Shown here: piece by piece, positions 32,087 through 41,077 of the stretch
How the letters are laid out: the number at the start of each line of letters is the position of its first letter
Position numbering within the stretch: the stretch's first letter is position 1
Notes under the pieces: generated by a model
What the model was told of the DNA's origin: nothing
What the model saw: only the letters and a program-made list of their open reading frames with translations
Databases searched by the model: none
Made by a program: the position numbers and the translations under genes
Assembly (NCBI GenBank): GCA_016710385.1
Contig: JADJVX010000017.1
Coordinates: forward strand, 1,009,306 to 1,073,305
Direction: 5' to 3'
DNA length: 64,000 nucleotides
DNA from: Actinomycetales bacterium
GTDB taxonomy: Bacteria; Actinomycetota; Actinomycetes; Actinomycetales; Dermatophilaceae

Positions 32087-32602
32087 TTATGAACTCGACT
32101 GGACGGAGCATCGGCCCGTCTGCGCGAACTCGTCTTTCGTTACAAGCGAGACCTGTCCATCGCGGCTAAACATAGCAAGTCTGTCCGAAGGGATGTTATC
32201 GGCCTGAGCGGAACGTCCGTACCAGAATCCAATTTCATACTGCCCCCTTTCATCAAATACCTCAATCATCAGGTCTTTGCGGAGGTCATAGTGTCCACTG
32301 ACTTCACTCCAGCTGCTTGGCCTGAGGGGAACGTCAGCTCGCGATGACCCCAGGTAGTTGCGTGCCGTCCATGATGGCTCGATAAAGTCGCCCTTCGGCG
32401 TGGCTTCTGTAATTTGCGCGCGAAAAGGTAGCCAACCGGGGCAAGCGTTAACAACAATTGAAATGCTCGTGTCCTCCAGCGTAAACGCGACTGGTCTGTT
32501 CGCTGGCAAGCTTGGTACGCAGCAAGCCAAGAGCATCGAAAGGAACCAGACCTGTAAAATCCTGCAAGCGCGGTAGGCCTTTGTGTTTGAAGGGCTTAAC
32601 AT
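32087..32602 (-). CDS. Lipoprotein, candidate immunity protein (paralogue 1)
   Basis: 171 residues. A signal peptide ends in a lipobox (LSMLLAC, with lipid-anchor Cys), so the protein should sit on the outer face of the membrane. The mature part contains PVAFTLEDTSISIVVNACPGW, EPSWTARNYLG and YEIGFWYGR, strongly similar to the gene at 40,553. Its ATG overlaps the upstream tip stop by seven bases (ATGTTAA), exactly as at 41,071. I infer an immunity protein against a secreted toxin tip of the HExxH group. Confidence 0.65.
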   Translation of the reverse strand: MLSPSNTKAYRACRILQVWFLSMLLACCVPSLPANRPVAFTLEDTSISIVVNACPGWLPFRAQITEATPKGDFIEPSWTARNYLGSSRADVPLRPSSWSEVSGHYDLRKDLMIEVFDERGQYEIGFWYGRSAQADNIPSDRLAMFSRDGQVSLVTKDEFAQTGRCSVQSSS

Positions 32603-33297
32603 CGATAGCCACCCTCGGAGAGTCCGGATTGCATTACGAAGAAATTCGAACACGCACTGCTTTCCGCCGGGAAGTACGCGCCCGCGAGCGAAAGAGGGCC
32701 GCCAGGTGGCATCGCTGGATCCACACTCAACCCACCCGTGCCACTGGTGACCCCAGTCAACCGCGACGCACCATCCGTGCAATACGCCGACACAGCAACC
32801 GTCCCGCCGCCGACCTGACGCGTCGTGCTGGTCCGAGACCCGTTCTTCCCCGCGGCCGGATCAGCACCACACCCACCCACACCGGCATACCCATACCCCA
32901 ACGTCACCACCGGCCGCGTCCCCACCGCAGCCAACACCGCCTGAGTCAACCGACCCACCGCATCAAACGAATACGACCAATCCACCGCATTCGCCGCCGC
33001 ACCACTATCAGTCGCCTGAACCCGAGTCACCCGCCCAGCCTGCGACCGAACCACCACCTCAGACAACACCCGAGCCCCCACCGACCACGCCTGCGCCTTT
33101 GCCGCCCCGGCAGCAGTCCGCACCAACGACCCCAACCCGATCACCGGCGGCCCCACCGGCCCATAGGTCACACCCGACACCGCCGCCGCGTCATACCCGA
33201 CCGCAGCAACCTGTATGCCGTCCAACGACACCATCGACACCCGACCATCATCCAAGTACGAGTACCCCACTGTCGAGACCCCACCACCAGCAGCGGG
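32596..33297 (-). pseudogene. Rhs mid-core slice fused to the last residues of a tip
   Basis: Starts in core sequence (GGGVSTVGYSYLDDGRVS, then GSLVRTAAGAAKAQAWSVGA, VDWSYSFDAVGRLTQAVL) and passes at GLSVDPA directly into a tip ending FFVMQSGLSEGGYRC. The core between GLSVDPA and the tip, present in the copies at 34-35 kb, is deleted. The tip end matches the C-terminus of the HExxH tips at 41.1 and 33.8 kb. It cannot encode a working toxin, but it leaves the immunity gene in place. Confidence 0.7.
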
Positions 33298-33345
33298 TCG
33301 AGGTCGGATCGGGCACGTTGGGCCCTCGATCAACCCGCGCGGTGA

Positions 33346-33834
33346 TTATGCGGGCGGCACAGAGGAAGCGGACGATGGCCGGGTTAGGCAACCGATATTG
33401 GCCGACATGAATTCTTCTTCGCTGACAGAACCCCGATCTGACAGGACCATTCCGTCTTTCAGGTCAAGTGGCACTAGGGCGACTGAAGCCATGGATCCTT
33501 TGGATGTCGTTTTACCAAAACCGTAGGAAACATTCGGTGCCAACGACTGCTTCAGCGGGACATCCGTCTTCCAGCCTTCGGGAGCCACTCCGATTTCCTG
33601 TCGAAAGATGGAGTGACCCTTGCCTTCAGAGGCCACCTTCCAGAGCCACCCGTTTTGATCACTCAATCGAACCTCCACAACATCACTTCCTGGGCAACTT
33701 CGAACGATGACTTTCAGCCGGCCCTCTTCGCGAACGACTCCAATTCCCGATTCGGGACGATTTGATGGAAAGACCACGCAAGACGAAACCATAGTTAGCG
33801 TTAGAACCGCTAAAATGGGGACTTGTTGTTTCAT
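33346..33834 (-). CDS. Lipoprotein, candidate immunity protein (paralogue 2)
   Basis: 162 residues from ATG 33,834, which overlaps the tip stop as ATGA. Signal peptide with lipobox TMVSSC, then a mature domain with VIVRSCPGSDVVEVRLSD, VPLKQSLAPNVSYGFGKT and an acidic end SVSEEEFMSANIGC. Overall plan (lipobox, CPG motif in a beta strand, C-terminal EEF...GC) matches the lipoproteins at 32,087 and 40,553, though it is more diverged. Likely immunity to the HGLKH tip encoded just upstream. Confidence 0.6.
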   Translation of the reverse strand: MKQQVPILAVLTLTMVSSCVVFPSNRPESGIGVVREEGRLKVIVRSCPGSDVVEVRLSDQNGWLWKVASEGKGHSIFRQEIGVAPEGWKTDVPLKQSLAPNVSYGFGKTTSKGSMASVALVPLDLKDGMVLSDRGSVSEEEFMSANIGCLTRPSSASSVPPA

Positions 33835-35060
33835 GGAGCATATCCCCCGTCCCCCAACCCTGCCCAGACTTCGAAGGGATTGCTCGCGCCGGGGTATCGA
33901 CTTTCCATGGAAAGATATTCGAGAGCGAACAGAGGGCCCCCCATTGCCCATTGATCTGAATGTTTCAGTCCGTGAGCTCGCAGACGATCCTGGGTCGCCA
34001 ACTCTACCGCAGGAATACTTGTGACGAAGGTGTTGCCGTAGGTTGTGCCACCGCGCCCGAACCCTCCTGTGGCACCCGTGCAACCCACCAACCCCTCGGA
34101 ATACAGGCCACACGAACCACCGTTTGCGACAGCGATAGTGGTGCCCACGGTGGTCATGGGGAGGTTAGCGATGAATCTCGCGAACGCCCACACCCCGTTC
34201 AACGTCAGCTGAGGGCTGGTGACTGGGCCGTAATAGCGTCCGTCGCTTTTCGTCTGAATCTTCTTCTTCGACTTCGGGATAGGTATTGCTCCAGAATGCA
34301 CGAGGAAGCCGCCGCCGCAGTCGAGGCAGGTCATCGTGCCGGTGTAGTCGGCGTGGTTGATGGGGTCTTGGGGGTAGGTGTAGGTGGTGGTGTTACCCCC
34401 AGCGACCGGATCGGTGGCCGTGAACATCCCCAACGCCGGCAGATACGTCCGGGCACCCATCAAGGTCTGGCTCAACCCTCCCGTGTGTTCATACCCCCGC
34501 TGGAACACCCCAGCCCACCCATCAGTGGTCCCAGTACCCGCCCGGGTAGCCGGCACCGCAGTCGTATCCACCACCCCACTAGCAGGATTGAGCGGTTGAC
34601 CGAACGGGTCATACACACACCCCGCCGTCACCACCCCACCCGACACCGTCGCGATCACATCACCATGCAGATTCGACACCGACCACGAACCAGTCGCCCC
34701 CACGGCATACCCCTTCCGGTGCAACACCCCACCCGGCAACGACACATACCGCTCCACCACCGCACCACCGGCAGTCAACAACAGATCCGGCGAATCACCG
34801 GTTCCCGTGAACCCATACCGCACCGTCGAAGCCTCCACACCCGAAGCCGACCGTGACGCGACACGACCCAACACATCCCGCACATACGACACCGTTTGCG
34901 ACGGGGCAATCCCGCTGGTGGACGTGCCGGTCACCCGATCCGCGCCGTCATACGACCACGACTGAGACCCAACCTGCGTCGCGTTCCCATGCCCGTCATA
35001 CACAATCGTCGCCGGATCCACACTCAACCCACCCGTACTCCTGGTGACACCAGCGCTGCT
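33831..35060 (-). pseudogene. Rhs 3' core slice with HGLKH tip
   Basis: Longest surviving core piece: DPATIVYDGHGNATQVGSQ, YDPFGQPLNPASGV, GARTYLPALGMFTATDP and the pre-tip junction YPQDPINHADYTGTM. A tip of about 130 residues follows, containing RAHGLKHSDQWAMGG and NPFEVWAGLGDGGYAP. The HGLKH sequence aligns with HESVH in the tip at 41.1 kb, so the catalytic Glu of a HExxH zincin has become Gly. The 5' core is missing. Whether it is translated depends on recombination back to an rhs 5' end. Confidence 0.7.
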
Positions 35061-35170
35061 CCCCCGAACCCTCCGCCGCCGCGGCACGACACCCCAGCAC
35101 CTTGTATGCCGTCGGCAGCCCAACCCCTGCGGCACAACCTTCGCGAACGCGTTGCACGCGAGTCTCAACG
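35060..35170 (-). repeat. Short repeat joining immunity-type genes to core slices (copy 1)
   Basis: A stretch of roughly 110 bp with CAGCACCTTGTATGCCGTCGG and GCACGCGAGTCTCAAC (quoted in short pieces) recurs at 36,671-36,790. On the minus strand both read VETRV-RV-E-CA...LPTAYKVL. Each copy follows the stop of the upstream gene and precedes a core slice. It looks like a leftover of an earlier cassette, useful as a recombination seam. Confidence 0.5.
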
Positions 35171-35171
35171 G

Positions 35172-36011
35172 TCACGTTTGGCCCTGACTGTCCCGTTCCG
35201 CGGCCCACGCCTTGAGGTCGACGTCAAAGGGTTCGAAGTGGAACGCCTCGGGTCGTGGAGTGACCGCGGTGCCCTTCACCCACACTGACGAGGCGAACTT
35301 CGGCTCGAACTTCAGCCGGCCATGAACCAACCGGATCGTCTTCATCACCTGAGTCAAGGCGAACAGGTCGGCCCGCGCAGGGAAATCCTCTCCCAACTGC
35401 TCCCACTCGACCCGGTCAAGTGATGCCTCGATCCGTGTCCGCGCCACACCCCCTTCATCGATGTCGGCAACCACCCGAGCCCACACCTTCGACTGACGAT
35501 CCTGACGCTCCTGAGACACCCAACGATAGGCACCGAAATTGCGGCGTAAATAGTCCGCCAGCGACGCAGCATCCGCGCCAGAGAGCCCGCCGACAGCACA
35601 ATTGACGACATACACCCAGGTCGCGATGAGACATTGTCGACTATCCTCAGGCGATAGCACGATCCAATCGTTGCGAACTTTGACGAATATGTTACCGTCG
35701 AGAGGCTTGCCATCGAACCCCCCGACCACTGACGCCTGAAGGGGCGCGCCGGCGGGGTACACCGAGATTCCGCGGTTCGACCATTCACTCACTCCGTTGT
35801 ACTCAAGGTCTGAGAACAGGACTGCCATTCGTGCTCGGCTAGCCATTTGTGCGTGGTTGACACACCACGCCGCGGACCACAGAGACAAATGTCGGGATGC
35901 CTGCACGAATCGGGTTAGGCAATGCGTCTGGTCTATGATAGAATTTTCAACAAAATTGTAGACGACAGGTGTTGGCCAGACGAAAAAGCCCTGAAGCTTG
36001 GTGGCTTTCAC
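35172..36011 (-). CDS. Hypothetical protein in the Rhs array
   Basis: 279 residues if read from 36,011, where the frame leaves Rhs core; an internal ATG near 35,846 (MASRARMAVLFSDLEYNG) may be the true start. The protein has no signal peptide or membrane helix in its main part and contains LADYLRRNFGAYRWVSQER, RIEASLDRVEWEQLGEDFPARADLF (in parts). No family recognised. Position between two core slices suggests an immunity or tip-associated protein. The AT-rich stretch 35,930-36,000 upstream differs from its neighbours. Confidence 0.4.
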   Translation of the reverse strand: MKATKLQGFFVWPTPVVYNFVENSIIDQTHCLTRFVQASRHLSLWSAAWCVNHAQMASRARMAVLFSDLEYNGVSEWSNRGISVYPAGAPLQASVVGGFDGKPLDGNIFVKVRNDWIVLSPEDSRQCLIATWVYVVNCAVGGLSGADAASLADYLRRNFGAYRWVSQERQDRQSKVWARVVADIDEGGVARTRIEASLDRVEWEQLGEDFPARADLFALTQVMKTIRLVHGRLKFEPKFASSVWVKGTAVTPRPEAFHFEPFDVDLKAWAAERDSQGQT

Positions 36012-36664
36012 GTGCCGGTCACCCGATCCGCGCCGTCATACGACCACGACTGAGACCCAACCTGGGTCGCGTTCCCATGCCCGTCATACACAATCGTCGC
36101 TGGATCCACCGTCAACCCACCCGTGCCACTGGCGACCCCAGTCAACCGCGACGCACCATCCGTGCAATACGCCGACACCGCAACCGTCCCGCCGCCGACC
36201 TGACGCGTCGTGCTGGTCCGAGACCCATTCCCCGCGGCCGGGTCAGCACCACACCCACCCACACCGGCATACCCATACCCCAACGTCACCACCGGCCGCG
36301 TCCCCACCGCAGCCAACACCGCTGAAGTGAGCCGACCCACCGCATCAAACGAATACGACCAATCCACCGCATTCACTGCCGCCGCCGAATCAGTCGCCTG
36401 AACCCGAGTCACCCGCCCAGTCTGCGACCGCACCACCGTCTCAGACAACACCCGAGCCCCCACCGACCACGACTGTGCCTTCGCCGCCCCGGCAACAGTC
36501 CGCACCAACGACCCCGACCCGATCACCGGCGACCCCACCGGCCCATAGGTCACACCCGACACTTCCGCCGCCGCGTCATACCCGACCGCAGCAACCTGTA
36601 TGCCGTCCAACGACACCATCGACACCCGACCATCATCCAAGAACGCATACCCCACAGTCGACAC
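36012..36664 (-). pseudogene. Rhs mid-core slice
   Basis: About 650 bp of YD-type core (GGGVSTVGYAFLDDGRVS, VQATDSAAAVNAVDWSYSFD, YGYAGVGGCGADPAAG, DGADRVTGT), near-identical to the slices at 32.7-33.3 and 40.4 kb. It has no start and no tip and ends at 36,012 in the hypothetical gene. Two indels relative to its sister copies are visible (for example AAGNGS versus AAGKNGS). Confidence 0.7.
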
Positions 36665-36670
36665 CCCACC

Positions 36671-36790
36671 ACCAGCAGGTCCTTCCTCTGCCGCGTCAGG
36701 TCACCTCAGCACCTTGTATGCCGTCGGCAGCCACGTCCCGGCACACTTTTCGGGAACCCGATGCACGCGAGTCTCAACGATCACCGTGTA
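36671..36790 (-). repeat. Short repeat joining immunity-type genes to core slices (copy 2)
   Basis: Second copy of the seam described at 35,060: VETRVHRVPEKCAG...LPTAYKVL on the minus strand, then a stop, then the GGGVSTVGY core start. It lies between the two-helix immunity candidate and a mid-core slice. Confidence 0.5.
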
Positions 36791-36833
36791 TACAATTGGC
36801 CCTGGCGCTTCGTTGCAGGTCCTTCGCATTCCC

Positions 36834-37061
36834 CTACCTGCCCTTCTTAACAGGAAGCCTTAGCCAATAGATAGTGAACCCGATCAGGCCCGCACCACCG
36901 ACAATGAAGCAGGCACCCCGCCCTGACTCTTCTGAGCGCATGAGTTGAAACCCGAGGATAGGCGCCATGATCTCGACGGCAGCGATGGTTATGTATATTC
37001 GCCAGTAGCCTATGTCGAAGAGCGACCTCCCGGTCGGCCGTCCCTTTTCAGCCTTGTTCAT
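36834..37061 (-). CDS. Two-helix membrane protein, candidate immunity protein
   Basis: 75 residues from ATG 37,061, four bases after the tip stop at 37,066. Hydrophilic Lys-rich start (MNKAEKGRPTGRSLF), then two membrane helices (WRIYITIAAVEIMAPILGF and CFIVGGAGLIGFTIYWL) and a Lys-rich end. Tight spacing to the tip suggests a cognate membrane-embedded immunity protein, implying a pore-forming or membrane-active tip. No family known to me. Confidence 0.55.
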   Translation of the reverse strand: MNKAEKGRPTGRSLFDIGYWRIYITIAAVEIMAPILGFQLMRSEESGRGACFIVGGAGLIGFTIYWLRLPVKKGR

Positions 37062-37065
37062 GTGA

Positions 37066-38028
37066 CTACCATCCGCAAGTCGGGCAGGCGATAAGACTTC
37101 CCGACACACTGTCGCCAGCACCCGCTACCCACACGTATTGGTCTACGAATGGCCCATGTGCATTAGGTGGATCCATTGCATAATCAACGAGCGTGGCGAA
37201 AAAGCCGATCACTACGGTTCCTTTGGTCGCATGGACGATGGGCGGATAGAACTCACGGTGACGTCCTTGATAGGAAGGTGAGGATGCGTACTGCGCCGCG
37301 ACGTAAGAGTCAACAGTTCCGGCGCCAAACTCCTGGAGAGATTGGATAGCGAGGTCGGCCTCTCCTTGGCCCAGCCACCCTATACTCGAAATCAACGTCC
37401 TGAAACTGTAGACCCCCACGGCGGCTTGAATTATCTTATACGTTCGCGACTCTTGGAAGGTTCCGCGCTTAGAATCGCCCCTCTGGGGGTTGAAGGGTTT
37501 CCATCCTGGCAGACTGAGGGGGATGTTCAGAGTCGATCCAGACGGTCCGTCGCTGAGCATCGTGCCGGCGTAGTCGGCGTGGTTGATGGGGTCTTGGGGG
37601 TAGGTGTAGGTGGTGGTGTTACCACCCGGAACCGGATCGGTGGCCGTGAACATCCCCAACGCCGGCAGATACGTCCGGGCACCCATCAAGGTCTGGTTCA
37701 ACCCTCCGGTGTGTTCATACCCCCGCTGGAACACCCCGGCCCACCCATCCGTGGTCCCGGTACCCGTCCGGGTAGCCGGCACCGCCGTCGTGTCCACCAC
37801 CCCACTGGCAGGGTTGAGCGGTTGACCGAACGGGTCGTACACAAACGCCGCCGTCACCGACCCATCCTCCACCGTCGCGATCACATCACCATGCAGGTTC
37901 GACACCGACCACGAACCGGTCGCGCCCACGGCATACCCCTTGCGGTTCAGCACCCCACCCGGCAACGACACATACCGCTCCACCACCGCACCACCAGCAG
38001 TCAACAACAAATCCGGCGAATCACCGGT
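37066..38028 (-). pseudogene. Rhs C-terminal core slice with unidentified tip
   Basis: Begins at DSPDLLLTAGGAVVERYVS, continues through the conserved YDPFGQPLNPASGV and YPQDPINHADYAGTM junction, then carries a tip of about 150 residues (GWKPFNPQRGDSKRGTF, FRTLISSIGWLGQGEADLA, QYASSPSYQGRHREFYPP, ending LIACPTCGW). A hydrophobic stretch lies near TVVIGFFATLVDYAM. The tip matches no family I recognise. The junction at 38,028 shows the slice was joined to foreign sequence. Confidence 0.7.
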
Positions 38029-38034
38029 ACACTC

Positions 38035-38170
38035 TCACCACCCCCGGATCACCATTCAGGGCATACGAACTGGTCACGGTCGCGGGCGTGTCGGTCCCGA
38101 ACGCCGGGGCGGTCACCGACGTGACACGGCCCCGGACGTCGTTAAACGGTGCACGCCCACACCCTCGGGT
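38035..38170 (-). pseudogene. Rhs core scrap (upstream core region)
   Basis: Minus-strand reading FNDVRGRVTSVTAPAFGTD and ATVTSSYALNGDPGVV is YD-type core from a part not otherwise preserved in the window. It ends where the DSPDLLL slice begins. The following 150 bp up to the DUF4304 gene hold nothing I can identify. Confidence 0.5.
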
Positions 38171-38323
38171 AGGGCTGGCCGTTGTGGCAAGGCCTGACTG
38201 CTGAAGCAGGTTGACAACTTCCGGGCAGTCCTCCTCCGGAACTCCATCTGTACACCCTGGGTGCCACAAGACCAGTTTCAGTCGCGAGACCAGCACGATC
38301 CGGGAAGACTGAGGACAGTTCAC

Positions 38324-38800
38324 CTACAGCCACAGGCCTTGGCTGGCGAGGAGTCGTTGACCGTCACCGTCCAGCAACGACTTGGCCAAAAGCCTCTTTC
38401 CGACGCTCGTGGTCAGGCCGACGAGAGTCTGGCCAGCTTCAACATACGGGCGGACCTGCGAGGACAGGGCTTCGAGGAGTTCCCGCTCGTGAACCCCCGG
38501 TGCGCGACCATTCCCCACCGCCAATAGCTCCTCCAACCGCGGGCGATCGGCTTCCTCAAGCAGAGTCTCGGCGCGAGCCTGGAGGTGGCAATGGGTCGGC
38601 TTGGGGTCCTTCGCCAGGCCCAGTCCCGTGAACCAAACCCCGATGTTGATGTAGTACCGGCTCGAGTAACTAGACTTCTGCAGGTTGAGGACCACGATCG
38701 AATCTGGGCCCGCGAGGTACCATGATCCTGACTTCTTTCGAGCTCCTAACGTCTTTGCGAATTGATCGAAGGTCGACTGCACGATATTCGCAATGGTCAT
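38324..38800 (-). CDS. DUF4304-like immunity protein
   Basis: 158 residues from ATG 38,800. The N-terminal ARKKSGSWYLAGPDSIVVLNLQKS with YSSRYYINIGVWF matches the DUF4304 pattern (compact alpha/beta domain common among polymorphic-toxin immunity proteins and other defence contexts). Its ATG overlaps by ATGA the end of a frame from the decayed tip upstream. The gene itself is intact while the toxin is broken, so it is an orphan immunity gene. Confidence 0.65.
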   Translation of the reverse strand: MTIANIVQSTFDQFAKTLGARKKSGSWYLAGPDSIVVLNLQKSSYSSRYYINIGVWFTGLGLAKDPKPTHCHLQARAETLLEEADRPRLEELLAVGNGRAPGVHERELLEALSSQVRPYVEAGQTLVGLTTSVGKRLLAKSLLDGDGQRLLASQGLWL

Positions 38801-39269
38801 GACCCGTAATTCACCACATCTCCACTCAAGGGTTCGCCGGGGAACTGGACATCACGTAGCTTAAGACACCTCTCAATCTGGTTTAAGCTCGAAGATGTGC
38901 CTTGACTAAAAGTTGATCGCATCGACGCGGACACCTGACCGCAGTCGAAAAGCTTTGACGTACCCAGTCCCGTAGTCCATTTGCTGATACATTTGGCATC
39001 ACGTCAATGCGCTCCGCGCGCGTAACTTGGATCGCTTGCCAAGCGCGTTCAGCTCTCACAGCAGAAGCGCGAGCCGCTCTATTTGCTTTCCCGATGTTTG
39101 GGCACACCCTTTGGCGGCAGCGATCGCATCTGCCTTCCGTATTTTGCCCACCACGGCGAGCGCCCTCGCCGTTCCAAAGGTAGCAGCAGAAACCATGTCG
39201 AGAATCCCCGAAGCGTCGTGATCCACGGCGACCTTGTATACCCCTCTAGCCTCGATCTTTCGTCGGTGG
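38801..39269 (-). pseudogene. Decayed Rhs tip, restriction-endonuclease-like
   Basis: No intact frame spans this stretch. Translating across stops gives GYVKAFRLRSGVRVDAINF, a stop, then HIFELKPD: a D...ELKP arrangement as in nuclease tips of the restriction-endonuclease fold. Upstream pieces (VDHDASGILDMVSAATFG, AARASAVRAERAWQAIQV) lie in other frames. At least two stops or frameshifts separate them. It directly precedes the DUF4304 immunity gene. I am moderately sure of the nuclease reading. Confidence 0.4.
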
Positions 39270-39292
39270 GGTTGACCCGGTTTCGTGGACAT

Positions 39293-40050
39293 CGGTTAGC
39301 GGCTTGTGCCGCGGTGGTGAGCTGGTGCTCGTAGGCTACCGGGTTGGTCTGGCCGAGGCTCGAGTGCCGGCGGCGTCGGTTGTAGATCTGCTCGATCCAG
39401 GTGGTGACCGAGGCGATGGCCTCGGCGCGGGTGGCGAAGGTGTAACGGTTGTAGTGCTCGGTCTTCAAGGTGGACCAGAAGCTTTCCTGCTGGCTGTTGT
39501 CCCAGCACACCCCGGTCCGTCCGACCGAGAGGCGTACATCGAGGTCTTCTGCGACCTGGGCGAGTTGGGCGGAGGTGTACTGGCAGCCGCCGTCGGCGTG
39601 GAAGATCACCCCGGCGGTCCGACCCTCGCGGAAGGTGACCGCGCGACGCTGCGCGGACTCGACCAGGTCGGGGATGGTGTGCACGGTGGTATCGGCGATG
39701 GTGGTCACGGGCCGCCACGGGCGAGGGCTGATCCCGCGGATCTCGTTGGCCCGCATCAGTTTCGCCACCGTCTTCACCGAAACCACCTCACCGGTCTCGC
39801 GCAGGTCCGCGGTGATCCGCGGGGCCCCGTTGACCCCGTCGGACGCGTCATGGGCGACCTTGATCTTCACCAGCAGATCCTCCCGCTGCGCCTGCCGCGG
39901 GCCCAGGGGCGCGTCCTGACGCGCCGACCACGCGTAGAAGCCGGAGCGGGACATCCCCAGCAACTCAGTCATCCGCCCGATCGTCATCCTCGTGGTGGCC
40001 TTCTCCGCGTCGATCACCGCGAACGCCCGCTCGGGCTCGAGGTCTCCGCG
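39293..40050 (-). pseudogene. IS3-type OrfB with internal deletion
   Basis: Starts FAVIDAEKATTRMTIGRMTELL and reads as an IS3 OrfB to RPWRPVTTIADTTVHTIPDLVES, then jumps to GVIFHADGGCQYTSAQLA. The segment that normally holds GDITYI with the first catalytic Asp, about 50 residues, is missing. The second Asp (HADGG) and the Glu (QESFWSTLKTE) remain. A DDE enzyme without its first Asp is inactive, so the element can move only with help in trans. Confidence 0.7.
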
Positions 40051-40324
40051 GCGAAGAAGGCCGCCGCCTTTTTCAGGAACTCCCGATCCATCCGCAACTC
40101 GGCATTCTCCCGACGCAACCGCTCCAACTCGGCCCGCTCGTTCACGTCGACCGCTGGCGGCGGATCGTCCATCCGTGACCGCTCGATCGCCACCCACCGA
40201 CCCAGCAACTGCTCCCGACCCCGATCTCCCGCGCGACCTCAACGATCGTGCGACCGGTATCGATCACCAGACGAGCAGCTTCCTGCCGGTACTTCGGGGT
40301 GTAACTCTTCCTCTTCGCACCCAT
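40014..40324 (-). pseudogene. Frameshifted IS3-type OrfA
   Basis: MGAKRKSYTPKYRQEAARLV and VEVAREIGVG begin a normal OrfA HTH; after REIGVG the frame shifts and the continuation (LGRWVAIERSRM, RLRRENAELRMDREFLKKA) is found in the neighbouring frame. One indel thus separates the HTH from the leucine-zipper part. Confidence 0.65.
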
Positions 40325-40387
40325 GAGGGCATCCTTCCCTGCCACGCCGAACCTGGCGATCAAGATGTCCACCCAACGGGGTCAACC

Positions 40388-40548
40388 TCACAACCCGATG
40401 ACTGGCGACCCCACCGGCCCATAGGTCACACCCGACACCTGCGCCACGGCGTCATACGCGACCGCAGCAACCTGTATGCCGTCCAACGACACCGTCGACA
40501 CCCGACCATCATCCAAGAACGCATACCCCACAGTCGAGACCCGCCATC
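40388..40548 (-). pseudogene. Rhs mid-core slice cut by the IS3 element
   Basis: First 160 bp of the same mid-core passage (GVSTVGYAFLDDGRVS, VSGVTYGPVGSPVIG) that starts after the lipoprotein gene stop at 40,553. The inserted IS3-type element ends it at 40,387. Small differences from sister copies (VAYDAVAQ) show it has diverged. Confidence 0.7.
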
Positions 40549-40552
40549 AAGC

Positions 40553-41077
40553 CTACTGGGAGATGCTCGTACTGCTCTTTGTCGGACAGCCGCTTATTTT
40601 CGCAAAATCCGCTTCGGTGATGTAAGAGGGGTTACCATCATCATCGAACATGACTAGTGTATTGTCCGCGACCTGCCTTTCAGGCAAGCGACGGCCATAC
40701 CAGAAGCCGATCTCATAGAATCCGTTCTTATCAAAGACTTGTACCATTAGATTGTTCTGTACGTCATAGCGTCCATTGACTTCTTTCCAAAAACTACCAT
40801 TCAAAGGAATCCGAGTCCGCGAGAGGCCAAGATAGTTGGAGGCCGTCCACGACGGTTCAGCGAAGTTCCCGTCGGAGGCCTGCTCAGCTATTTTTGCCCG
40901 AGTCGGCGACCATCCTGCACACGCATTGACGACAACAGAGATTCCCTTAGACTCCAAGGAAAACGCGACTGGTCGACTCCTGGGTAGAGTGGGAACGCAA
41001 GCGGCCAGGGAGAGGACTGTAGCTAGGAGTGCCCAGCGGCGAGCAGCGGACGCGGCTGCGCGGGCAGCGCTTAACAT
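40553..41077 (-). CDS. Lipoprotein, candidate immunity protein (paralogue 3)
   Basis: 174 residues from ATG 41,077. Signal peptide with lipobox LSLAAC, then PVAFSLESKGISVVVNACAGW, EPSWTASNYLGLSRTRIPL and YEIGFWYGRRLPE. Clear paralogue of the 32,087 gene. ATG overlaps the HExxH tip stop by seven bases. The lipid anchor would place it outside the cell, where it could meet a secreted peptidase-like toxin from siblings. GC is lower than in core genes. Confidence 0.7.
   Translation of the reverse strand: MLSAARAAASAARRWALLATVLSLAACVPTLPRSRPVAFSLESKGISVVVNACAGWSPTRAKIAEQASDGNFAEPSWTASNYLGLSRTRIPLNGSFWKEVNGRYDVQNNLMVQVFDKNGFYEIGFWYGRRLPERQVADNTLVMFDDDGNPSYITEADFAKISGCPTKSSTSISQ

Larger units (their letters stand above)
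39270..40387 (-). mobile_element. Degenerate IS3-type element inside the Rhs array
   Basis: Ends carry a 22-bp imperfect inverted repeat (19 of 22 matching): GGTTGACCCGGTTTCGTGGACA at 39,270-39,291 in two parts, and its partner at 40,366-40,387. Length 1,118 bp is short because of an internal deletion in the transposase. Right flank is Rhs core, left flank a decayed tip. I see no convincing target duplication. No GTATGCCG octamer occurs in it. Confidence 0.75.
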
